Assembly (NCBI RefSeq): GCF_000306235.2
Contig: NZ_AKWZ02000010.1
Span: 372,001 to 436,000 of the forward strand
From: Leptospira fainei serovar Hurstbridge str. BUT 6
GTDB lineage: Bacteria > Spirochaetota > Leptospiria > Leptospirales > Leptospiraceae
Length of the DNA: 64,000 nucleotides
Reading direction: 5' to 3'
The notes under the pieces were generated by a model, which was not told where the DNA came from, did not search any database, and worked only from the letters and a program-made list of their open reading frames with translations. The position numbers were made by a program, and so were the translations under genes. Numbering within the stretch: position 1 is the stretch's first letter; every line of letters starts with the position of its first letter. Positions 1 to 7,416 of this stretch are shown one piece after another.

Positions 1-902
1 TTTTCCTTAAATAATTGGATATTGATTTCCTGGGAAGAGGTCCGCATATCCACCTCTCCTCGCCAATCGTTAAAGCCTTCTCGGGTAACCCTAACATCGT
101 GAATTCCCGGTAGTATATCGTTTCGAACGAGAGGAGTCTTACCGATATAATTCCCGTCCAAAAATACCAACGACGACAAAATACCTTCCGATTTAACCGT
201 TAAGCGAAATGTAAATTTCCCCAAAAGAAAACTTTTTAAAGATTCGACCAACGGATTCAATTCTTGATAAGAACGTCTAATGCTGGTCTTATGGGAAAAT
301 TCCTTTTTTGCCCCGTCTTTAAAAGATCGTAAGACTATTCGGATTCGCATTTCATCGACGGATTTTTTTTCGAATTCGCCGGTAACGGTATAGAAGCAAT
401 TATTTTTCCTAGCTAACGGAATAACTCCTCCGTCGTCGGGAGGAAGTTCCGATTCGAACGGCTCGGATCTAAGAGAAAGATATCTCGGATCGTTTTTAAT
501 CGGCACCACGAGTTTTCCGGAACGGAGTTTTTCAAGACGATCGGAATCCCATTCTCCTTCCTTTACTTTTCCTTGTTTTATAGAATCTTGATTTCCAAAC
601 GGATGTTGAATCGAAGTAGGAAGCGCATTTTCGTCGTATATTTGAACCGTAGTTTTTAATCCGGAATAGAGAACCGAAGCGTATCCCGCCGAATAGAAAT
701 CCAAAGCGGCATCACCCGACAGATTTCGCAGCGGAAAGAAACACAATTTACGTTCCTTTTCAAATTCGATCTTTTCTTTGGAAGACATCGACGGGAAATT
801 ATATAGATCGTCGATCGCAAATAAGGAACTCCCGCCGCAAATAGGCAACATGGAAAATAACCCGATGCATGCGCAAAGTCTCTTTGAAAAATGGGACTTC
901 AA
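1..902 (-). CDS. Exported PEGA-domain protein, 3' end cut by window edge
   Basis: The minus frame stays open from a TTG at 902 to the left edge of the window (300 codons, no stop). Starting at the TTG gives MKSHFSKRLCACIGLFSMLP..., a typical signal peptide with a likely cleavage after SSLFA. The inner ATG at 851 would cut that signal peptide in half, so TTG is preferred. The TTG overlaps the TGA of the upstream permease gene, which suggests translational coupling. The last 60 or so residues read VFLDGNYIGKTPL...I.PGIHDVRVTREGF, the pattern of a PEGA domain, a small surface or envelope-associated beta module. The middle has no motif I recognise. Function is unknown; it is probably periplasmic or envelope-anchored and may be co-expressed with the two ABC permeases. 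Confidence 0.75.
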   Translation of the reverse strand, partial: MKSHFSKRLCACIGLFSMLPICGGSSLFAIDDLYNFPSMSSKEKIEFEKERKLCFFPLRNLSGDAALDFYSAGYASVLYSGLKTTVQIYDENALPTSIQHPFGNQDSIKQGKVKEGEWDSDRLEKLRSGKLVVPIKNDPRYLSLRSEPFESELPPDDGGVIPLARKNNCFYTVTGEFEKKSVDEMRIRIVLRSFKDGAKKEFSHKTSIRRSYQELNPLVESLKSFLLGKFTFRLTVKSEGILSSLVFLDGNYIGKTPLVRNDILPGIHDVRVTREGFNDWRGEVDMRTSSQEINIQLFKE

Positions 903-1669
903 TTCTTGCGCCCCCCGACGGAATAGACCAGGCCGAGAATTCCGAGGATGGGAACTACCAAGGCCCAGGGCGCAGATTCGGCATAATCTTTCGAGAAAGC
1001 GATTTGCTCTCCCAAACCTGGACCGAAAGTATCTCCTCCTGCCGAGATTCCCAAGAATCCGAAAATCGCCAGAGTCATAACTACCGAAGGAAGTCCTGTC
1101 GTTAACAGAATTCCCAATAATTGAAACGCCTGCGGCAGAATATGACTTCGAAAAATATAAGTCTTTCCGGCCCCGAAACAAGAGGCGGCCAACACGTATC
1201 CGCTTCCTCTGACTTCTTCGATTCGAGCACGTAACGTTTCGTATGCATGTGCCCAATCGCCTAGAAGAATCGCGATAAATAGAGAAGTTGCGGTCGCACC
1301 AAACGCTTGTATTACGAGAAGAGCGAGCAATAAAGATGGGATGGAAACAAAAACCGAAGATAAGGGAGATAGAAAATTTTTCTGTAAGGAAGGGCTCGAA
1401 TATGCGAGCAGTCCTAACAGACTCGCGAACATTAACGTAAGAACTCTCGCCGGAAATGCGAATAGAAATGTGGAAAGACTGCCGTAGCCGAGCATTGCCC
1501 AGACATCGCGTCCGAGTCGATCTTTTCCGAACGGAGCCTCCACGCTAATGGACCGAAATGATTCTCCTAATTCGACCTGAGTCGGGGGAGAATGTAGAAG
1601 AATGCCGCCTAACGCGATCACGAGAAAACTTCCTATGACTATGAATCGTATAGAATCCGAGAGCTTCAT
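899..1669 (-). CDS. OppC/DppC-type ABC transporter permease
   Basis: A 256-residue inner-membrane permease of the peptide/nickel ABC family. The N-terminal membrane segment is followed by FGKDRLGRDVWAML, which corresponds to the GTDxLGRDxxSR signature of DppC/OppC proteins. A block at residues 145-180 (EEVRGSGYVLAASCFGAGKTYIFRSHILP) is the cytoplasmic EAA loop that docks onto the ATPase. About five or six further hydrophobic segments are visible. Its start overlaps the stop of the OppB-like gene by 4 bases (ATGA), so the two half-channels are translationally coupled. No ATPase or solute-binding protein gene lies within this window, so the substrate cannot be assigned. Confidence 0.85.
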   Translation of the reverse strand: MKLSDSIRFIVIGSFLVIALGGILLHSPPTQVELGESFRSISVEAPFGKDRLGRDVWAMLGYGSLSTFLFAFPARVLTLMFASLLGLLAYSSPSLQKNFLSPLSSVFVSIPSLLLALLVIQAFGATATSLFIAILLGDWAHAYETLRARIEEVRGSGYVLAASCFGAGKTYIFRSHILPQAFQLLGILLTTGLPSVVMTLAIFGFLGISAGGDTFGPGLGEQIAFSKDYAESAPWALVVPILGILGLVYSVGGRKN

Positions 1670-2568
1670 GCTGATTGTGTCTCCCAGCCAAGAAGCCCAT
1701 CTCGAACTCTTTCGGAAACTCTTGTTAGAAGATAAAATATCGTTCCGCTATAAAAAAGTAACGCGGAAAGTAGCGGAGCATCCATCGTACGAATTGCATG
1801 ATACATCGATTTTCCGATGCCGGGAAAGAAGAATATTTCCTCCACGACGATGGCGCCGGACAGCAGGGAACTAAAATCCAACAAAATCAATACCAGAAGT
1901 ACTGGTAAGATCTTAAGAAGAATATGCCGAAAGAGAATCCTCATTCGTGAATAACCGCGGGCTCTTAGTACTGTCACGTAAGCGGAGGAAGATTCGGATT
2001 CAGCCATCCCGAAAGAGAATCGGAATAATCTGGCCCATACGCGGGAACCTAGAGCCACCCCCGGAAGAATGACATAGGAACTATTCCAAGACTCGTAACC
2101 TCCGGGAGGAAGCCAACCTAGAATAAAGAAAAATACGACTAAGAGAACGACGGCAAAGACAAAAATCGGCGTGGAAAGAATAATTTGGCTAAGAATATCC
2201 AGAAGAATTCGCAACCAACTCGACTTTAGGAGTAAAGCAAAGAATGCCAATCCTATTGCGAAAAGCACGCTCCAAATGATCGCGAAGAAGGCAAGATGAA
2301 AGGTCGGTAAAAATCGGGAACCGATATGAGAAAGGACCGGGTCGCCGGATTCGGTAAGCCCAAGATCGAAGCTAAGAATGCCTTTCCAAAAGGAAAGGTA
2401 CGAATCGATAAAACTCTTTTGCTCGGAAAGCGAACGGCTATCTTGATTTGTAATTCCGGAGTCGGCGTTTAAAAATTCCCGATCCAAAGAACGCAATTGA
2501 GAAAACAGGACGGAGACTGCGGACAGTAAAACGATAAAAACGAGAAATCGCCTAGCCTCTTCCAACAA
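1666..2568 (-). CDS. OppB/DppB-type ABC transporter permease
   Basis: A 300-residue membrane protein of the OppB/DppB family: one N-terminal membrane anchor, a periplasmic stretch of about 60 residues, then five hydrophobic segments. The EAA-like loop is ESSSAYVTVLRARGYSRMRILFRHILLKILP (about 190-220). It is followed by GAIVVEEIFFFPGIGKSMYHAIRTMDAPLL, the conserved C-terminal OppB signature (VVExxFxxPGxGxLxxxAIxxRDxP). It forms the heterodimeric pore with the downstream OppC-like protein. Eleven bases separate it from the upstream IIA gene. ATPase and binding-protein partners are not visible here. Confidence 0.87.
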   Translation of the reverse strand: MLEEARRFLVFIVLLSAVSVLFSQLRSLDREFLNADSGITNQDSRSLSEQKSFIDSYLSFWKGILSFDLGLTESGDPVLSHIGSRFLPTFHLAFFAIIWSVLFAIGLAFFALLLKSSWLRILLDILSQIILSTPIFVFAVVLLVVFFFILGWLPPGGYESWNSSYVILPGVALGSRVWARLFRFSFGMAESESSSAYVTVLRARGYSRMRILFRHILLKILPVLLVLILLDFSSLLSGAIVVEEIFFFPGIGKSMYHAIRTMDAPLLSALLFYSGTIFYLLTRVSERVRDGLLGWETQSA

Positions 2569-2579
2569 AGTCGCGTTCC

Positions 2580-3035
2580 TTACGGAGTAAAGGCTTTCCG
2601 AATCTCCTCAAAGTCCCTGGAATCGATCAGTTTTTCCCTGTCCTCCTTGACATTCAGAGTTTTAGCGATCTGAGCAAGAGTTTTAATATGTTCCTGAAAC
2701 TTGGACTTGGGAACGATTAATAAGATAAAAATATGTACGGGCAAGTGATCGATTGCGTCAAATTCGATCCCTTGTTTCGAAAGACCCATTACGCATTTCA
2801 GTTCATCGACTAGATTCACGGAGCAGTGAGGAATGGCTACCCCGCTACCGATACCTGTCGACATCGACTTTTCCCTTGCAAGAAGAGACTCGAAAACGGG
2901 TTCCCGAACTTCCGGTCCGATGAGTTTGACATCGACTGCCTTTTGCAGTAAACGTGAAATCACCTCTTCTTTCGAAGAACCTTCAAGATCAAATATTACG
3001 GTCTCAGGCTTAAGTAAAGCCAGGAGCTGGTTCAT
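2580..3035 (-). CDS. PTS EIIA-Ntr-like (PtsN family) regulatory protein
   Basis: A 151-residue cytosolic protein with the fold signature of fructose/nitrogen-type EIIA domains. The phosphorylatable histidine is in GIGSGVAIPHCSV (His about 90), with the typical LLAREKSMSTG just before it. The N-terminus (LLKPETVIFDLEGSSKEEVISRLLQKAV) also matches PtsN. No EIIB or EIIC genes are nearby, so a regulatory rather than sugar-transport role is likely. Its start lies 26 bases inside the 3' end of the RnfD-like gene, which implies coupled translation. Whether it regulates the adjacent transport or electron-transfer proteins is open. Confidence 0.85.
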   Translation of the reverse strand: MNQLLALLKPETVIFDLEGSSKEEVISRLLQKAVDVKLIGPEVREPVFESLLAREKSMSTGIGSGVAIPHCSVNLVDELKCVMGLSKQGIEFDAIDHLPVHIFILLIVPKSKFQEHIKTLAQIAKTLNVKEDREKLIDSRDFEEIRKAFTP

Positions 3036-3918
3036 GCTTCTCTATCCTATCTCCTAGGAAAATACGAATCAGGAGGGATTCAATGAAAAAAAACGACGCG
3101 ACCCAAGTGAAAGAGGGAATGGTTCCTGCTGAAATGAAAAAAATTCCGATGGCAATTGGTACCAAGGATAAAAAAGAGACGGGAAGAACCGACTCCGTAT
3201 TGTGTCCCGGCATAGCAAGTGCAATGGCAAACGCAGAACTTGCCGCCCAGATCGGTTCCGAAATAAAATCTCTAACAGGAATACCGAATTGGAAAGTCCA
3301 GATTGCCAAAAAAACTCCGAACGCAATCGGAAGAAGTACGGCGATAGGTCGTTTCAGAAAAATCGGCAATAATAATAGGACCGAGTAGCCCCCGGACGCC
3401 TGCAAAGCGGAAAATCTCTCGCTCGGATTCGCGTCCACTTGAAACACTCCGCGAGTGTATAAATCAGTAAAGTTCGGATCTTGAAATCCAAACCCGGGCG
3501 ACACGGACCAAATTTGTATCCCAGGAATGAGATAGAGTAAAAGGAAAATTAAAAGTTGCACTAGAGCTAAAGGAAATCGAATTCTTAATTTTCTTTCCCC
3601 TATCCACCAAAGTCCGAATCCGATTAAAACGGCAAAGATCGCATGTAATGCAAATCGCTGGTCCCTCGGAATTAAAAGAGCAAAATAAAGAGCATGATTA
3701 ATCCAATAGAACCCGTAAGACTTTCTTTCGGTTAAAAAGAAATATGCGAAGGCTCCAACAAGTAAACCGAATCCTAAAGGAAGCAAAAAATATAGAGTCC
3801 CGGATGAGCCCAACGCTAATAAGAATACACAAAGAACGGCAGAAAGAATATCCGGAAAAAGCAGATCCTTTCGGCGGAAAAAACCCCTTCCAGTCGACAA
3901 GATAAAACTAAATGCCAA
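3010..3918 (-). CDS. RnfD/NqrB-like membrane protein (divergent)
   Basis: A 302-residue protein with eight or nine hydrophobic segments, directly downstream of and overlapping an RnfC-like gene. Order, size and hydrophobicity fit RnfD/NqrB, the membrane subunit of Na+/H+-translocating ferredoxin- or NADH-oxidoreductases. Canonical RnfD/NqrB bind FMN through the Thr of an S(T)GAT motif. Here the corresponding loop region (about 165-185, VDANPSERFSALQASGGYSV) has no clear SGAT and no Thr. The assignment therefore rests on context and topology more than on a motif. It is probably an inner-membrane partner of the adjacent Fe-S protein. An unrelated polytopic protein remains possible. Confidence 0.6.
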   Translation of the reverse strand: MAFSFILSTGRGFFRRKDLLFPDILSAVLCVFLLALGSSGTLYFLLPLGFGLLVGAFAYFFLTERKSYGFYWINHALYFALLIPRDQRFALHAIFAVLIGFGLWWIGERKLRIRFPLALVQLLIFLLLYLIPGIQIWSVSPGFGFQDPNFTDLYTRGVFQVDANPSERFSALQASGGYSVLLLLPIFLKRPIAVLLPIAFGVFLAIWTFQFGIPVRDFISEPIWAASSAFAIALAMPGHNTESVLPVSFLSLVPIAIGIFFISAGTIPSFTWVASFFFIESLLIRIFLGDRIEKHEPAPGFT

Positions 3919-5059
3919 CCGATTCCTCCTTAACCGAACGAATTCGATCTCTCAAAGAAATAAAAGAAGGACAAAGGAAGGTGCAGATGCCGCATTCCAT
4001 ACAAAGACCTGGTTGGAATTGGCCTAAAGTCCCCATCAAAGCCATCGGATTCGATTTTGTCGGACAGTTTAAAGAACACTCGCCGCATTCGACGCAAGGG
4101 AATTCAGACCTGAAGGCATCATGACGAGCCAGCAAAATAAGGGAGGAATACAATCGAATGTCCCAGTAAAATCCTTCTTTCGTATTGCGAACGGGATAAC
4201 TTTCAAAAAAAGAATTTAAAGTAAACTGAGAATAGGAATGCTCATATTCTTCGAACAGAAACTTTAAATTTTGCCCGTTTTGGACCCGAAGAGGAGTTCC
4301 TGCTTTCCGCAAGCCGCCGTTCTTTCCCAGGAAAAAAATGCTTATCTCCCTTTCTATAAAAGGCATCCCGCCGAACATGGCTCTATAAAGATAATATAAA
4401 GTTTCAGGGCCGAGATAGATCACGTCTCTGAATCGCGAGAAGGGGATTTTTTCCGTCTTAAGTGTGAAATACTCCGGAATTCCCCAGGGATAAGCGTAAT
4501 TTCGAAGGGGAGCTTTCTTCTCCAAAATATAATCCCTGATTTCAGTTTCAGGGAACCAAAGTTTGAGCGAATCTACGAATGATTTATGGCACTCCGGATT
4601 CGTTTGCAAACGGGAAGTAAAATCGATATCTTGGGAGCGAGTATAGGGAGATAAGATGATAAAACGAGGTTTGACTCTATCTCGAAAAGAATCCGACAAA
4701 GGAAGGTCCGGAAAATCCAGAGAGACCAACCCAAGTCGATCCATAGCTTCGATCGCTTCTTCCTTTTTCCAAATCTTCGGATGCAATTCGTTTTTGATCG
4801 GAAAGATTCCGTCTTGAACGATCCGGATTCGGGTTCCGCTCTCGCCGTGCGCTAAGGATGCAACTCCATTAACCGGTGAGAGTATTGTGCCTGAAGATTG
4901 TTTAAAAAGGGAATCGCCTACCTTGACCCTGGCAGGAAATTCTTTTAGCAGGAGAGCTCCGCCATCTGGAATAAGGGTGTAAGGTTCATCCAGAACCGTC
5001 TTGCGGTTTCCCGCGTCTTTGACGGTTCTGGGTTTGAGGAGAAACGGTTTTGCGAACAA
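3908..5059 (-). CDS. RnfC-like 4Fe-4S electron-transfer protein (divergent)
   Basis: A 383-residue protein. The N-terminal 100 residues have RnfC/NqrA barrel-sandwich character (LIPDGGALLLKEFPARVKVGDSL...SPVNGVASL). Near the C-terminus are two ferredoxin-type cluster motifs, CVECGECSLNCP and CMECGICTFLCP, each CxxCxxCxxxCP and each able to hold a 4Fe-4S cluster. The order barrel, middle domain, two clusters is that of RnfC. The NADH/FMN signature expected after the barrel (GxGGAGFPT, then NGAECEPY) is not recognisable: the stretch reads GLVSLDFPDLPLSD...FIILSPYTRSQ. It overlaps the RnfD-like gene by 11 bases. It probably passes electrons to the membrane partner from a donor other than NADH (inference). 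Confidence 0.75.
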   Translation of the reverse strand: MFAKPFLLKPRTVKDAGNRKTVLDEPYTLIPDGGALLLKEFPARVKVGDSLFKQSSGTILSPVNGVASLAHGESGTRIRIVQDGIFPIKNELHPKIWKKEEAIEAMDRLGLVSLDFPDLPLSDSFRDRVKPRFIILSPYTRSQDIDFTSRLQTNPECHKSFVDSLKLWFPETEIRDYILEKKAPLRNYAYPWGIPEYFTLKTEKIPFSRFRDVIYLGPETLYYLYRAMFGGMPFIEREISIFFLGKNGGLRKAGTPLRVQNGQNLKFLFEEYEHSYSQFTLNSFFESYPVRNTKEGFYWDIRLYSSLILLARHDAFRSEFPCVECGECSLNCPTKSNPMALMGTLGQFQPGLCMECGICTFLCPSFISLRDRIRSVKEESVGI

Positions 5060-5068
5060 TGCCCTTTT

Positions 5069-5350
5069 TTAATTAGGGGACTTAACCATATAGATTTCGT
5101 CTTTAATGGGAAGTTCTTTCTTCAAATTTTTAATATAAGGAAGAATTTCTCCCATCGGCTCGTAAAATTCACAATCCGTTTGCATACGGCGTGCTACGGT
5201 AAAATACTTATAAAGTTTTTCCTCGCCGGAACGCTTGGACCATTTCTTTTTGGTGCATTTGACCCGGAGGATGTATTTGTCCGCCTCGGATTCATACTGC
5301 CTTACTGTTACGCAATGCAGGCAGTTGGCGCAATAGACTTTCTCGCTCAT
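5069..5350 (-). CDS. Small Cys-rich conserved protein, function unknown
   Basis: 93 residues, starting MSEKVYCANCLHC. The Cys/His pattern CANCLHC plus later single cysteines (VKCTKKK and TDCEFYE) suggests one metal site, probably zinc or Fe-S. The rest is strongly basic in the middle (KCTKKKWSKRSGEEKLYKYF) with no membrane segment, so it is cytosolic. It stands nine bases upstream of the RnfC-like gene and is probably the first gene of the Rnf-like/PtsN/Opp transcript. An accessory role in maturing or serving the Fe-S proteins is conceivable but unproven. I do not recognise the family. Confidence 0.7.
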   Translation of the reverse strand: MSEKVYCANCLHCVTVRQYESEADKYILRVKCTKKKWSKRSGEEKLYKYFTVARRMQTDCEFYEPMGEILPYIKNLKKELPIKDEIYMVKSPN

Positions 5351-5434
5351 CGGTTATCCTGTTTCCTGGGGTATTTGACAGATTTAGGCCAAGGCCATGG
5401 TAGTCAACCTGTTTCTCCTATTAGAAGCCCGGAA

Positions 5435-7021
5435 TTAGGCTTCTTGAGGGACTTCTTCTTGAACGGGCTCCTGGGCGGCAGAGGCTTTGTATTTCCAAGC
5501 TGCTTCCCGGAAGGATTGGAAGGAAACGAAGAAGAATCCGATTCCATATATCAAGAGGAAACCTACGATATACGGGCGCCCGACGAGGAAGGATAAAGCC
5601 ACAGAAAAGAGACAATAAACTCCAAGTAAGAATTCCAATACTACATGAAAATCTAACGGAACAGTATACTTCAATCGTTCCTTTACCGAGTCGGAATTCT
5701 TTTCGATTCTAAGCTTAGGAGTCCGTTTAAAGGAAGATTGAATTCCAAGGACTGCTTCCAGCCAAGCGCGGGTATTGACCACTGCGATTCCGGTTCCGAC
5801 CATAATCAAAATTGGAAGGTAAATTAAGCGACGTTTCCAATCTTTATAAAGGGTTTTTTGAGAGTATGCGTAGAAGAAAAGAGGCCCGACTGAACCGACG
5901 GAAAGGACTGCAGCCGTTCCTGATAATACTTCTAAAGGAAGGTCGTAGAAGCTGAATCCTGACCAGTATTCCATTAACAATAAGGGAGCGCTGAAAAGGA
6001 TATTGATGATCATTAAAGGGTGAACGGAATAATTAATTAAGTGGGTTACCGCTTCAGCCTTAGTTTTCCAGGGAAGATCCGCTTTCCAAATTCTCGGTAA
6101 AAGCTTCACTGCAGTCTGAATGGAACCTTTGCACCAACGGAATTGCTGAGATTTGTAAGCGGACATCATGGCCGGTATTTCCGCCGGACATACAACATCT
6201 TTAAAATAGCGGAATTTCCACCCGCGAAGTTCTGCGCGGTAAGAAAGATCAAAGTCCTCGGTCAGAGTATCGTGCTCCCAACCACCGGCATCGATAATAG
6301 TTTCTTTTCTCCAGGTTCCTGCAGTACCGTTGAAGTTCATCCAAAGTTTGGCTCCATTTCTGGCGACCTGCTCGATCATGAAGTGACCGTCGATACCAAA
6401 ACTCTGAGCCTTTGTAAGAATATTATAATCTGCGTTAATATGTCCCCAGCGAGATTGGACCATCCCGATTTGCGGATCGTCAAAGTACGCCATAGTCTTC
6501 AACAGGAAGTCGGGATCAGGGATAAAATCGGCGTCAAAAATCGCGATATAATCTCCGGTGCTTTCCTTCATTCCTGCATCGAGGGCCCCGGCTTTATGCC
6601 CAATACGATTGGTTCTGTGAAGATGCTTAATATCGAAGCCTTGTGATTTGTATTGAGCGACCAGATTTGCGGCTTTCTGGATGGTTTCGTCAGTAGAATC
6701 GTCCAATACTTGGATTTCCAACTTATCCTTAGGATATTTTAAAGCAACGGTGGAATCAATCAGTCGATCTACGACGTAAAACTCGTTAAAAATAGGAAGC
6801 TGAACCGTAACTTTCGGAAGATTTGGATCGGTAATCGAAAAAGTCCTGCTTGGATCCGTATCGCAATTCGAATTATATTTTTTATAGAGATACACCATGA
6901 TGTAGGTGTGAATTCCAAAAAAGAACAAACCTAAGATATCTAAGGCGTAAATTGTGAGGAAGAGAACTGTTACCGCGGTCAGCATTTGTGCCAGGTTTTT
7001 CGGAAATAGCCGAAAAGTCAA
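5435..7021 (-). CDS. Membrane glycosyltransferase family 2, cellulose synthase-like
   Basis: A 528-residue processive-type GT2 enzyme. An N-terminal hydrophobic segment precedes the catalytic domain, which shows QVLDDSTDET (first Asp pair), AIFDADFIPDPDFL (DxD metal/UDP-sugar site), TLTEDFDLSYR (TED base) and QQFRWCKGS (QxxRW acceptor motif). C-terminal membrane segments form the export channel. This is the architecture of BcsA-like and glucomannan/beta-glucan synthases, but no PilZ domain or BcsB partner is present. The chosen TTG start has no clear Shine-Dalgarno site; an ATG 12 codons later is an alternative. The C-terminus is rich in Glu/Gln. It lies upstream of the Rnf-like operon with 84 bases between. 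Confidence 0.85.
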   Translation of the reverse strand: MTFRLFPKNLAQMLTAVTVLFLTIYALDILGLFFFGIHTYIMVYLYKKYNSNCDTDPSRTFSITDPNLPKVTVQLPIFNEFYVVDRLIDSTVALKYPKDKLEIQVLDDSTDETIQKAANLVAQYKSQGFDIKHLHRTNRIGHKAGALDAGMKESTGDYIAIFDADFIPDPDFLLKTMAYFDDPQIGMVQSRWGHINADYNILTKAQSFGIDGHFMIEQVARNGAKLWMNFNGTAGTWRKETIIDAGGWEHDTLTEDFDLSYRAELRGWKFRYFKDVVCPAEIPAMMSAYKSQQFRWCKGSIQTAVKLLPRIWKADLPWKTKAEAVTHLINYSVHPLMIINILFSAPLLLMEYWSGFSFYDLPLEVLSGTAAVLSVGSVGPLFFYAYSQKTLYKDWKRRLIYLPILIMVGTGIAVVNTRAWLEAVLGIQSSFKRTPKLRIEKNSDSVKERLKYTVPLDFHVVLEFLLGVYCLFSVALSFLVGRPYIVGFLLIYGIGFFFVSFQSFREAAWKYKASAAQEPVQEEVPQEA

Positions 7022-7416
7022 CGGGTTTTGCGGCGCAACATAGAAAGGGGAAAAATCAAGAGGACGGAGGACCCGTCCCCTCGGTTAGAAAGTGAAAATT
7101 CGCAGTGGAAGTTCCTCAACCAGGGAGGTTGTGGTCCATCCGGTTAAAGTATCGGATTTCAATAAGACGACCTTAGGGCCAGTCGCAGATTTTCTTCCAA
7201 AAATGCGAAAAACTTAGCATCACATTCGGGGGAAAAATCCGATTTCTCTGTTTTCTAACAAAACAAAATCGCAAACATTTACCTGGATTCCCCCACCTTG
7301 TGGGAGCTCCTCCAACGGAGATCGATCGAAAACTGATTGTAAAAACCGGCGAATTCGGATATGGGGGAAAATCGGAAAGATCGCGGTACCACCGATCCGG
7401 CCCCCACCCAATAAGG
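7022..7416. other. Intergenic region with palindromic repeats, no gene
   Basis: No convincing coding region. Two short minus frames here lack start signals and protein-like composition. The stretch holds a GC-rich hairpin near 7060-7082 (GGACGG...CCGTCC), a GATTCCCCCACC block at about 7286-7297 running into a GGGAGCTCC palindrome (7298-7316), and a GGCCCCCACCCA arm at 7399-7410 that abuts the IS element. Confidence 0.6.
7298..7316. repeat. Dispersed GGAGCTCC palindrome, copy 1
   Basis: TTGTGGGAGCTCCTCCAAC, centred on GGAGCTCC. Related sequences occur at 46812-46830 and 62684-62702. All three are intergenic and close to GC-rich CCCCACCC palindromes. Confidence 0.5.

Noticed and set aside
778..1105. 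Two overlapping plus-strand frames of 78-100 codons
   Set aside because: Lie opposite the PEGA-protein and OppC coding frames, both of which have clear family motifs.
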